Source: Bacteroidota bacterium (lineage in GTDB: Bacteria > Bacteroidota > Ignavibacteria > Kryptoniales > JAKASW01). Taken from it: a DNA stretch of 64,000 nt. Below are positions 36,183 through 44,704 of this stretch, one piece after another. The notes below the pieces were generated by a model that saw only the letters and a list, made by a program, of their open reading frames with translations, ran no database searches and was not told the DNA's origin. The position numbers and the translations under genes were made by a program. Every line of letters starts with the position of its first letter. The stretch's first letter is position 1. The stretch lies in contig JAJZVO010000015.1 in the NCBI GenBank assembly GCA_021845665.1, positions 1-64,000 of the forward strand. The letters run 5' to 3'.

Positions 36183-37880
36183 CTAATCCACCTCCTCAGC
36201 CGGTTCCCTCGCCCCTTCTGGAATAAGTTCCATCGCCCCGCGCGGGCACTCTTCCACGCAGATCCCGCAGCCTTTACAGTGATCGTAGTCGATCACATAT
36301 TCACCCGACTCATCCTTGCTGATAGCGACATCGGGACAGAAAGTCATGCAGACATCGCAATGCAGGCAGGTGCCGCAGGTGAAACATCTCTCCGCCTCGG
36401 TAAGCGCCTGCTCCTCCGTAAGCGTTCTATTGACTTCAGAGAACGCCGACTTACTTTTCTGAATGGTTTGCGTTGGTACTTTAACACGATTCCCGTGCGG
36501 GAAATAGAAGGTGTTGACTTCTTCCGGCGTGACAGCGTTGTGTGAAGCACCGTTTGATCTTGAACGCCATCCGAGGAACTCATGTATCGAGATCGCCGCT
36601 TCTTTGCCGGCCCTGATTGCGTTTACTACAGTTCCGTTTGGATTTGTCGCGGCGTCCCCGCCTGCAAATATCCCGGGCACTCCGGTTGTGTAATCGTCGT
36701 CGACGAGAAGTCTTATCCCCTTCTTGAGGAACGAGTACGGAAGGAACGAGAGGTCAGGCTCTTCTCCGACGGCCGATATGATCGTATCGGCCTTCAACGA
36801 GAAATTGGATCCTTTGACCGGGACAGGCCTTTTTCTTCCGCTTTCATCCGGATCCCCGAGTTTCATTTTTACAAGTTCAATCTCGGAGACTTTACCTTTG
36901 TCGCCCGATAATCCGACCGGTGCGACCAGGAATTCGAAGTGCACGCCTTCCTTTTCGGCCTCTTCGATTTCCCCCGGCACTGCCGGCATATCGGCCCTCG
37001 TCCGCCGATAAAGGACAGTTACACGCTTGCCGAGTCGCAGGGCACTTCTTGCCGCATCTATGGCTGTATTGCCTCCCCCGACCACCAGGACGTTTCGTCC
37101 GACCTTCGGCACGTTGCCTGCGTTCAATTCTCTCAGGAAGTGGATTCCGGAATAGACCCCCTTAAGATCCTCGCCGGGGGTTTCCATCTCCCTGCTGTGA
37201 CCGGCGCCTACTGCTACGAACACCGCGTCGTATCTCTCAAGCTCGTTCCACGCCACGTTGCCGCCGATTCTCGAGTCGGTTCTTATTTCGACACCGAGGG
37301 TCTCAATGTCTTTGATTTCCTTATCGAGGATTTTTTTCGGAAGCCGATAATCAGGAATCCCGTACCTTAACATACCACCCGGCTCATGATCCGACTCATA
37401 AATGATTGCGCGATATCCCATCCTCGAAAGCTGATAAGCACATGAAAGACCTGCCGGTCCTGAGCCGATTACCGCTACCTTTTCGCTCTTTGGAGATTCT
37501 ACCGCAGCGGGAAGTTTTTTGTTTTGCAGATTCTTATCTGCGACGTAGCGCTCGATATTGTGTATTGCGACGGCGCCGTCATATCCCGCTCTATTGCACT
37601 GTGCCTCGCACGGATGGTAGCATACTCGCCCGGTAACACCCGGAAGGGGATTGTCTTCGAGTATCTTGTACCATGCTTCCGCATACTTCTTCTGCCGGAC
37701 TAGCTCAAAGTATGCGGGGATCTTTTCGCCCGCAGGGCATGTGATATGGCACGGAGAGTTTTTGTCTCTGTAGACCGGTCTGACGTGGCGCCAACTACCG
37801 GTCGGTATCATGCGAGTCGATTCGAGGGAGAAGGCCAATGGTGGCATCTCTTCGACAGTCGAAAAATTGTATTTGGTCAT
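36183..37880 (-). CDS. GltD-like NAD(P)H oxidoreductase fused to a 2[4Fe-4S] ferredoxin (PorD-like)
   Basis: A 565-residue protein. The N-terminal Fe-S domain has CHITCPAGEKIPAYFELVR and GRVCYHPCEAQCNR. Two nucleotide-binding domains follow: VAVIGSGPAGLSCAYQL for FAD and VLVVGGGNTAIDAARSAL for NAD(P)H, ending in GIFAGGDAATNPNGTVVNAI, as in glutamate synthase small subunit and NfnB. The C-terminus adds CFTCGTCLHCDVCMTFCP and CKGCGICVEECP, a bacterial-type ferredoxin domain that doubles as the PorD subunit. It lies between porG and porA and probably joins ferredoxin chemistry of the Por complex to the NAD(P)H pool. Confidence 0.9.
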   Translation of the reverse strand: MTKYNFSTVEEMPPLAFSLESTRMIPTGSWRHVRPVYRDKNSPCHITCPAGEKIPAYFELVRQKKYAEAWYKILEDNPLPGVTGRVCYHPCEAQCNRAGYDGAVAIHNIERYVADKNLQNKKLPAAVESPKSEKVAVIGSGPAGLSCAYQLSRMGYRAIIYESDHEPGGMLRYGIPDYRLPKKILDKEIKDIETLGVEIRTDSRIGGNVAWNELERYDAVFVAVGAGHSREMETPGEDLKGVYSGIHFLRELNAGNVPKVGRNVLVVGGGNTAIDAARSALRLGKRVTVLYRRTRADMPAVPGEIEEAEKEGVHFEFLVAPVGLSGDKGKVSEIELVKMKLGDPDESGRKRPVPVKGSNFSLKADTIISAVGEEPDLSFLPYSFLKKGIRLLVDDDYTTGVPGIFAGGDAATNPNGTVVNAIRAGKEAAISIHEFLGWRSRSNGASHNAVTPEEVNTFYFPHGNRVKVPTQTIQKSKSAFSEVNRTLTEEQALTEAERCFTCGTCLHCDVCMTFCPDVAISKDESGEYVIDYDHCKGCGICVEECPRGAMELIPEGAREPAEEVD

Positions 37881-37890
37881 AACAGCCGCC

Positions 37891-38502
37891 TTATTTTACA
37901 GTTATAGCCCCGTTCTCCTCCGAAGAAAAACGACTGCGGTCAGAGACATCGATTGCTGCCTCCACGACCTCGTAAGCCTCCAGCGCCGCAGCCGCATTTT
38001 CATCCTGCTTTATCGGGACTCCTTCCCTGATTGCCTCCACTATCGATTCTATGCCGACAAGTCCGGAAAACTTGGCAAATGCTCCGAGGATAGCGGTGTT
38101 CACGATCGGAATGCTCCTGGTGCCGAGTCCGTGTCTGACTGCTATGCCCGCAGCATCTACAGAAGCGGACGGGTAGTCGGCCGGGAAAGCGAATAGCTCG
38201 ACAGGATTGGAGGAATTGACGAGTATGGTCCCACCTCTTTTGAGGCCCGAGAATACGTTGGTGGATTTGATCAAAGTAGCGTCGAGAACTATAAGATGGT
38301 CCGGTTCATAGATAGCAGTTCTCAACCTGATCGGCCTGTCGTCGGCCCTGGTGAATGCGAGAACCGGCGCGCCCCTCCTTTCGACTCCGAAGGATGGAAA
38401 AGACTGCGCGTACTTCCCCTCTTTAAAAATTGCCGACGCAAGAATCTTCGCGGCAATAACCCCGCCCTGACCACCTCTGCCGTGCATCCTGATCTCGATC
38501 AT
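37891..38502 (-). CDS. porG: Pyruvate:ferredoxin oxidoreductase, gamma subunit
   Basis: A 203-residue gamma subunit of the POR family. The N-terminus MIEIRMHGRGGQGGVIAAKILA is the family hallmark. It is followed by FPSFGVERRGAPVLAF and the C-terminal GVPIKQDENAAAALEAYEV. The frame is open 48 codons further upstream, but that stretch contains an intergenic hairpin and no homology, and the ATG at 38502 has a GGGAGGAGA ribosome-binding site. It is the first gene of the seven-gene oxidoreductase operon, 10 bp ahead of the GltD-like gene. Confidence 0.92.
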   Translation of the reverse strand: MIEIRMHGRGGQGGVIAAKILASAIFKEGKYAQSFPSFGVERRGAPVLAFTRADDRPIRLRTAIYEPDHLIVLDATLIKSTNVFSGLKRGGTILVNSSNPVELFAFPADYPSASVDAAGIAVRHGLGTRSIPIVNTAILGAFAKFSGLVGIESIVEAIREGVPIKQDENAAAALEAYEVVEAAIDVSDRSRFSSEENGAITVK

Positions 38503-38980
38503 CCTAGTTCTCCTCCCGCATTGTGTGCCAAAGGCAAGTTTGTCCGCCGGTTTTGTCCCGACTTGTCGGGATATCTTCGTGGGCCCGCCAGACTTGTTCT
38601 GAACCGAAGGATTCACAAACAAGTGCGTCAAATGCCGTGCCCGCAATTAATCGGCATTCCGCTCTGTTTCGGCGAATACGGTCGAAATTTTACTCGTGTC
38701 ATTGCGACAACTTGCCACACACTCTCCGGAATGTGGGCATGCGGTTAGACCAGCACATCCACAAAGGGAGCATCTTTCTTTCAGAAAACCGTCCGCGAAG
38801 CCCGTGAATTTTTGGGAGCTTTTGACGAAATTGTTAACCAAGTGACTGTGGTCCGGCCTCACCAGGATGAGAGTTCCCGAAGTTCAAGTCGGCCCGGCAA
38901 TTCACTCATGGCAGGATCGAAATGCCTTCGTCTTATTATCAACGATCATACTCAACACCATTAATGGATTTCTCGCAAAA
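38503..38980. other. Divergent promoter region with a TCCCGAC palindrome
   Basis: No gene is seen between porG and the TatD-radical SAM gene. It contains the hairpin TCCCGAC-TT-GTCGGGA at 38556-38571. Promoters for the oxidoreductase operon (minus) and for tatD-menA (plus) must lie in it. Confidence 0.55.
38556..38571. repeat. Short perfect palindrome TCCCGAC-TT-GTCGGGA
   Basis: Seven-base perfect arms with a 2-nt loop. The word resembles a dispersed intergenic repeat; it sits about 55 bp upstream of the porG start and could also be an operator. Confidence 0.5.
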
Positions 38981-40390
38981 ATGACTTACATAGTCGACAC
39001 TCACGCTCATCTCAATCATGATAAATTTGCAGACGTAGAAGCTGCTCTCAAAAGATCGTCGGATGCGGGCGTAGAATATGTCATCGTACCGGGCTGGGAT
39101 CTTGCTTCAAGCGAAAAGGCAATCGATCTTGCGGACAGATTCGAGAGAGTTTATGCCGCCGTCGGATTCCATCCTCATGATGCCGCAGGAGCTGACGAAG
39201 TATCGCTCAAAAGAATTGTGGACATGTCTTCGCACCCGAAGGTGGTGGCGATTGGAGAAATAGGACTCGACTATCATTACAACCTCTCCCCTCCGGAGGT
39301 CCAGAAGAGAGTTTTCGAGATGCAGATCGAGATCGCGAAATCGGTGAAGCTCCCGGTCTCGATACACAATCGCGAATCGGACGCCGACTTAATCGCAATA
39401 CTCGAACGGCAGGTGGAAGCCGGCTGGATACTCCCGAGAAGATTCGACTACCAGATCAACTTACAGCCCCGAGGCGTGCTTCACAGCTTCAACTCGACTT
39501 ATGAGATCGCCTGCAGGGCGATAAAGCTCGGTTTCTATCTGGGGTTAAGCGGGATGGTGACTTTCGGGAAATCCGGAGATTCCGAGCTGCAAAAGGTTGT
39601 GCGGACGGTTGAGCCCGAACATTTTCTGGCGGAGACGGATTCACCATACCTCGCGCCGGTTCCCCATCGAGGAAAGACAAACGAGCCTGCATTTGTCCCA
39701 AGCTTAATCGACAAAGTTGCCGCACTCCAGGGATTGTCTGTCGAAGATATCCGGAGAATAACATCGTACAACGCGTACAAACTTTTCGGCGTTGGAGAGA
39801 AACCGCGCCCCAAGATCGCATACCAGATAAGGAACTCGCTTTATCTCAACCTCACGCTGAGATGCGATGCCGACTGCATATTCTGCGACAGGAAGGGGGA
39901 GGCTATGGTGAAAGGACACAATCTGCATATCGACAAGGAACCGTCAGCCGAAGAACTGACCGAGGAAATCGGCGACCCGAGGCGATTCAAGGAAATAGTA
40001 TTCTGCGGATACGGGGAACCCACAATTCGGCTCGACGTCGTGAAGGAAGTCGCACAGTATGTCAAGTCGAACGGCGGGACAACTCGTCTCGACACCGACG
40101 GCCATGGCAACGTGATAAATCATCGTGACATCCTGCCAGAGCTGGGAGGACTCATCGACTCAGTGTCGATAAGCCTGAACTCCACCGATCCCGACGAGTA
40201 CAGGAAGCTAATGGGAACGCCCAATGGGAAGCAATGGGATTCAATGCTCGAGTTTGCAAGCGAAGCAAAGAATTTCATTCCAAGACTTTTCATGAGCGTC
40301 GTAGGCGTGGACGGTCTGGATGCCGAGTCCGCGAAGGAATTCGTTGAAAAGAAGTTCGGCGCCGAGTTCAGGTTCAGGCCTCTCTTCTGA
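38981..40390 (+). CDS. TatD-family metal-dependent hydrolase fused to a TatD-linked radical SAM domain
   Basis: A 469-residue fusion. Residues 1-270 are a TatD-type nuclease/deacylase: IVDTHAHLNHDKF (first metal site), AVGFHPHDAAG, IGEIGLDYHYN, SIHNRES, HSFNSTYE and ETDSPYLAPVPHRGKTNEP. Residues about 290-469 are a radical SAM domain with CDADCIFC (CX3CX2C) and CGYGEPTIRLD. A separate radical SAM protein next to TatD is known in other bacteria; here they form one chain. ATG 38981 is chosen because TatD homology starts there, although the frame is open upstream and no strong ribosome-binding site is visible. It is followed by menA after 6 bp. The radical SAM substrate is unknown. Confidence 0.87.
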   Translation: MTYIVDTHAHLNHDKFADVEAALKRSSDAGVEYVIVPGWDLASSEKAIDLADRFERVYAAVGFHPHDAAGADEVSLKRIVDMSSHPKVVAIGEIGLDYHYNLSPPEVQKRVFEMQIEIAKSVKLPVSIHNRESDADLIAILERQVEAGWILPRRFDYQINLQPRGVLHSFNSTYEIACRAIKLGFYLGLSGMVTFGKSGDSELQKVVRTVEPEHFLAETDSPYLAPVPHRGKTNEPAFVPSLIDKVAALQGLSVEDIRRITSYNAYKLFGVGEKPRPKIAYQIRNSLYLNLTLRCDADCIFCDRKGEAMVKGHNLHIDKEPSAEELTEEIGDPRRFKEIVFCGYGEPTIRLDVVKEVAQYVKSNGGTTRLDTDGHGNVINHRDILPELGGLIDSVSISLNSTDPDEYRKLMGTPNGKQWDSMLEFASEAKNFIPRLFMSVVGVDGLDAESAKEFVEKKFGAEFRFRPLF

Positions 40391-40396
40391 TCGGCT

Positions 40397-41317
40397 ATGG
40401 CTATAGACAAGACTTCCACTTCGAGTTGGCGGACATGGTGGCGCCTGATGAGGCCACACACGCTTACTGCGGCTTTGATGCCCGTGCTGATAGGTACTGT
40501 CATGGCGTGGGCAGATGGATCGTTCCATTTCCTCCTTTTCCTTACCATGTTGCTCGCTTCGGTGCTGATCCAGGCGGCGGTCAACATGTTCAACGAGTAC
40601 TACGATTACAAACGTGGCCTCGATTCGGCGGAATCGGTCGGTATAGGCGGCGTTATCGTCCACAACGAAATGGAAGAGAATACGGTGCTCCGAACGGCAA
40701 TCGCTTTCTTCGTTTTGTCGGTTATGCTCGGCACGTATATTTGTTGGATGACGACATGGTGGATCGCGGTAATCGGCTCGATCGGGATGGGAGTAGGTTA
40801 TTTCTATTCGGGAGGCAAGTCGCCGCTGGCCTATACTCCCTTCGGTGAGGCGGCAGCCGGAATATTCATGGGCCCGGTGATAGTGCTGATTGCCTACTTC
40901 ATTCAAAGGGATACATTAACATTGCCCGCCGTTCTGCTCTCCATTCCAATCTCGATACTCGTCGCGTCGATACTCCTGGCAAACAACATCAGGGATTCCG
41001 AGGTCGATTTGCGGAAAGGGAGAAAAACGCTTGCCATCCTGTTCGGACGCGAGACGGCGATAACTTCGCTTGCCGTAATGTTCGCAGCGACTCTGGCGTG
41101 GACGTTGATGATGGTGACACTCGGAATTGTGACTCCCTGGGTTTTGATCGTCACACTTACGATACCGAAAGCGATCAGCGCCATCAGGATGTTCAGGAAA
41201 GGTCTTAATGCCCGGGAGATGCTTCCCGCGATGAAAGCTACGTCGGTACTTCACACACAATTCGGGATTCTATTTTCAATTGGGATGGTTCTCGGGAAGC
41301 TGTTCTCCTCCAGATAA
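40397..41317 (+). CDS. menA: 1,4-dihydroxy-2-naphthoate polyprenyltransferase
   Basis: A 306-residue UbiA-superfamily membrane enzyme that prenylates 1,4-dihydroxy-2-naphthoate in menaquinone synthesis. The two aspartate motifs are NMFNEYYDYKRGLD (NxxxDxxxxD) in the first half and NNIRDSEVDLRKGRKTLA in the second. The N-terminus WWRLMRPHTLTAALMPVLIGT is typical of MenA, as are about nine transmembrane helices. The start lies 6 bp after the TatD-radical SAM gene, implying co-transcription. It indicates that this organism respires with menaquinone. Confidence 0.92.
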   Translation: MAIDKTSTSSWRTWWRLMRPHTLTAALMPVLIGTVMAWADGSFHFLLFLTMLLASVLIQAAVNMFNEYYDYKRGLDSAESVGIGGVIVHNEMEENTVLRTAIAFFVLSVMLGTYICWMTTWWIAVIGSIGMGVGYFYSGGKSPLAYTPFGEAAAGIFMGPVIVLIAYFIQRDTLTLPAVLLSIPISILVASILLANNIRDSEVDLRKGRKTLAILFGRETAITSLAVMFAATLAWTLMMVTLGIVTPWVLIVTLTIPKAISAIRMFRKGLNAREMLPAMKATSVLHTQFGILFSIGMVLGKLFSSR

Positions 41318-41418
41318 GGGACCCATCCGATTATCTTCACCTCCAAGTTGGATACAAAGTTGTATTTTCAGGAAGATGGGCATAAATTCGTAACAATCCT
41401 CAACGAGATGCAAATTAG

Positions 41419-44400
41419 ATGAAACGACCACCGGCTCGAACCGATTCTCCGAAAATAAATACACTGACTTCGCGCGTCGCAGATATCATAGGGGCGTCGC
41501 CGTTTCTGAGCCTTCGCGGGACGAAGATAAACAGTCTGGTGTCAGAGATCGCCGACGAATTGCGGCGCTTGAGCGGCGCAACGTCCATGTCCGTCGTCTT
41601 GTCCCCTGACGGTGGTACAGATACCGGGTTGATTCAGAGTTCAGGGAAAGCCTCCTTTCTGACGGAAACTCAACTACGCATCATACGGGGCGGCGACGGT
41701 CCTTCGATGAGAACCAAGCGAGGCCTCATCGTGAAGACGGCATCGAGGGAATTTTCGGACATTAAAGAAGTGGTCTTTCCGGATGTCAGCGTCGATTCGA
41801 TAAGCCTTTATCCGCTCAGATACGGCGCGATCCCATTAGGTTACCTGGTTGCGGGTTTCTGGAAGGCCGACGGCAAGGCCGAAAGTGGATCGGCGGCCGA
41901 TCAGACGCTTGAAGCGGCAGCCACACAGCTCTCTCTATTCTTTCATTCGATCAAGGTGAGCTCCGAGCACTCCCTTTTGACTCAAAAATACGAAAACGTT
42001 CTCAGCCAGCTATCCACTGTCGTCTTCGTGTTCAAGATCCCTTCAGGACGGCTTACGGAAGCCAACAATGCATTCTTCACGTCGTTCGGCTATGAACGCC
42101 AGGAAATAGATCACCTTTCCTTGTTCGATCTCGTTTTCGACTCGAGAGAAGATGTCGAAGAGGAGATCAATTCGAGCTTGCACACCGGAAGCGTGCATTG
42201 GGCATCAAAGACATTCAGACATAAAACCGGTTCGGCCATCGAGATGGAAGTCAGAGGAACCGCCATAAAGCACGATGGAGCGACATACGCAGTTGTGACT
42301 GCCGTGGACCTCACTGACCGGAGAAGAGCAGAGATCGAGGCAGAGATGCAGCGGACTCGATACGAGAATTTCATCCGCAATAGCGCCGAGGGAATCTGGC
42401 GGATCGAATTTCCCGACCCGATCGATATAACAGGGGACAAAAGAGGCATCGCTAAAGAGATTGCTGAAAAGGGAATTATAGCGGAGGGTAACCGGGCATT
42501 CGCCAGGATGTACGGGTTCGACGACCCCGAGCAACTGATCGGAAGACGGGCGCTCGATTTCATTGCAGACCTCGACGCATACCAGGAATCCAAACTAGAA
42601 TTCACCGAACGGAACTATTCAATAACGAATATCGAGACGGTTGAACGAGACCGGTTCGGAAACCTGCATCATTTCGAAAACTCGTACATAGGTGAGACGA
42701 GGGGAAATGAACTGTTGAGAATGTGGGGTATTCAGCGAGACATAACTGAAAAGCTGAAGCTCCAGGATCAGTTGCGGGCATCTGAAGACAGATACCGCAA
42801 TCTTGTCGAGCAAGCGAACGATATGGTGCTCCTTTTCAACCGCGATGGAGAGTTCATCTTCGCCAACAAACGTTTCTTCGAGCAAACCGGTTACAGGGTG
42901 GACGAGATTTGGGGGAAACCTGTGTCGGTCATCGCTCATGAAGAAGATGGTGAAGAGATTACGAGCAAGATACGTGAACAATTTACATTCCCTGAAAGGC
43001 GGGTCCGGCACACCTTCAGGCTCATTACAAAACTGCGCGAAGAGAAGATCGTCGAGCTGAGTATGACGACACTCCGATCCACGGAGCGTGCGAACGGTAT
43101 CCTGGCAATCGCGAGGGATGTGACGGTTGAACAGTCGGTCAAGAATGCCCTTCACGAATCAGAGGAGAAATACCGGAGCCTTGTCGAGCATTCCCTTCTG
43201 GGCGTGCTCGTAATCCAGGACGACGTTATTGCTTATGCAAATCCGACTTCGACCGACTTATTCGAGACGGATATGTCGCTTCTCGTGGGTACGCCGCTCA
43301 GTGCGTTCGTCCATCCGAACGATTTCATCCAGGTGTTCGAGAAATTCGAGCAAGCTGCGCTCGCCCCTAACAAAGACATCCAGTTTTCGGTCAGGGTTAT
43401 AACCGCGAACGGAAGGATGAGATCGATTGACGGATGGGCTGCAGGGATAACTTACATGAGGAAGCCCGCCGTCCAGGTTACGGTGGTCGACGTTACCGAC
43501 ACCAAAAAGCTACAGGAGCAGCTATTCCAATCGCAGAAGATGGAGAGCATCGGCCAATTAGCGAGCGGGGTCGCTCACGATTTCAACAATCTCCTCGGCT
43601 CCATCTACGGCGCGATTACGGTGCTAAGGACCAGATTTGCGCGGGACGAAACGGACTTCGTTAAATACGTGGACATACTCGATGCCTCGGCTAGAAGGGC
43701 AGCTGAACTTACATCCCAGCTTTTGACCTTTTCGAGGCAGCGGGAAAGCAACGTCAGACCGGTCCGGCTTAACGATTCCGTCAACGACGCGATGAAGATT
43801 ATCGTACGGAGTATCGGCAAGAATATCAGGGTCGAATACTCGTTGGCTCCGGCTCTATTCAATATAGAGGCCGACCCGAGCCAGATGGAAGGGATCATCA
43901 TAAATCTCTGCATCAACTCCCGCGATGCAATGCCCGACGGAGGTATCTTACGGATCGAGACGACAAACGAAGAGTTCGACAGCTCAATAACCAAACATAT
44001 TGCCGACGCAAGGCCGGGACGCTATGCCTGTCTTTCCGTAACGGACAACGGCCTGGGGATGGATGAGAAGACCAGGCAGAAGATATTTGAACCTTTTTTC
44101 ACAACCAAACCGATGGGAAAAGGCACGGGGCTCGGGCTTTCCATCGTCTACGGCATCGTGAAGGCGCACAGAGGTTTCATTAACGTCTACAGCGAGCCGG
44201 GCCAAGGCACAACATTCAAAGTCTATATCCCATCGACCGATAAGCTCCCCGTCGGCGATGTCTCGCCGGCACTGAGGGACCTCCCTCGGGGCAGCGAGAC
44301 TATACTCCTTATCGACGATGAGGCCACTCTGCTTGATCTTACAAGAGAGCTTCTCGAAGGTCTCGGATACACCGTGATTGCCGCGGAGGGCGCATTGGAA

Positions 44401-44673
44401 GGCATTCGTGAATTCAAGGAAAGCCACGAAGAGGTCGACCTCGTGATCCTCGATATGCTCATGCCGGAGATGACCGGCAACGAAGTTTACCCCGTTCTCA
44501 AAAACATAGACAACAATGTCGCGGTGCTCCTCGCGACTGGGTTGAGTGTCGGCGAGAAAGTCGATGAAATGATCTCAAAAGGGGTGAACGATATTGTCGC
44601 GAAACCTTACTCCGTAAATGATCTCGCGACGCATGTTAGAAAGGTGATTGACTCGAAAAAATTGTTGTGTTAA
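41419..44673 (+). CDS. Hybrid sensor histidine kinase with four PAS domains and a receiver
   Basis: A 1084-residue soluble (no transmembrane helix) signalling protein. The N-terminal about 180 residues resemble a GAF-type domain. About four PAS domains follow (near residues 195-305, 310-455, 460-580 and 585-700). The phosphoacceptor domain has GQLASGVAHDFNNLLGS with H720. The ATPase has NLCINSRDAMPDGG and GTGLGLSIVYGIVKAHRG. A C-terminal receiver (ETILLIDDEATLLDL) has the phosphorylation site D1012 (VILDMLMPEMTG). The HDFNNLLG form belongs to a kinase group common in environmental bacteria. The signal and partner regulator are unknown. It converges with the TonB receptor gene. Confidence 0.93.
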   Translation: MKRPPARTDSPKINTLTSRVADIIGASPFLSLRGTKINSLVSEIADELRRLSGATSMSVVLSPDGGTDTGLIQSSGKASFLTETQLRIIRGGDGPSMRTKRGLIVKTASREFSDIKEVVFPDVSVDSISLYPLRYGAIPLGYLVAGFWKADGKAESGSAADQTLEAAATQLSLFFHSIKVSSEHSLLTQKYENVLSQLSTVVFVFKIPSGRLTEANNAFFTSFGYERQEIDHLSLFDLVFDSREDVEEEINSSLHTGSVHWASKTFRHKTGSAIEMEVRGTAIKHDGATYAVVTAVDLTDRRRAEIEAEMQRTRYENFIRNSAEGIWRIEFPDPIDITGDKRGIAKEIAEKGIIAEGNRAFARMYGFDDPEQLIGRRALDFIADLDAYQESKLEFTERNYSITNIETVERDRFGNLHHFENSYIGETRGNELLRMWGIQRDITEKLKLQDQLRASEDRYRNLVEQANDMVLLFNRDGEFIFANKRFFEQTGYRVDEIWGKPVSVIAHEEDGEEITSKIREQFTFPERRVRHTFRLITKLREEKIVELSMTTLRSTERANGILAIARDVTVEQSVKNALHESEEKYRSLVEHSLLGVLVIQDDVIAYANPTSTDLFETDMSLLVGTPLSAFVHPNDFIQVFEKFEQAALAPNKDIQFSVRVITANGRMRSIDGWAAGITYMRKPAVQVTVVDVTDTKKLQEQLFQSQKMESIGQLASGVAHDFNNLLGSIYGAITVLRTRFARDETDFVKYVDILDASARRAAELTSQLLTFSRQRESNVRPVRLNDSVNDAMKIIVRSIGKNIRVEYSLAPALFNIEADPSQMEGIIINLCINSRDAMPDGGILRIETTNEEFDSSITKHIADARPGRYACLSVTDNGLGMDEKTRQKIFEPFFTTKPMGKGTGLGLSIVYGIVKAHRGFINVYSEPGQGTTFKVYIPSTDKLPVGDVSPALRDLPRGSETILLIDDEATLLDLTRELLEGLGYTVIAAEGALEGIREFKESHEEVDLVILDMLMPEMTGNEVYPVLKNIDNNVAVLLATGLSVGEKVDEMISKGVNDIVAKPYSVNDLATHVRKVIDSKKLLC

Positions 44674-44704
44674 GCCGGTCCGACGGTGCGGGAACGCTCG
44701 ACGG

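Noticed and set aside
38503-38646. N-terminal extension of PorG by 48 codons
   Set aside because: The extension covers an intergenic palindrome and has no homology; the ATG at 38502 has a strong ribosome-binding site and the family N-terminus.
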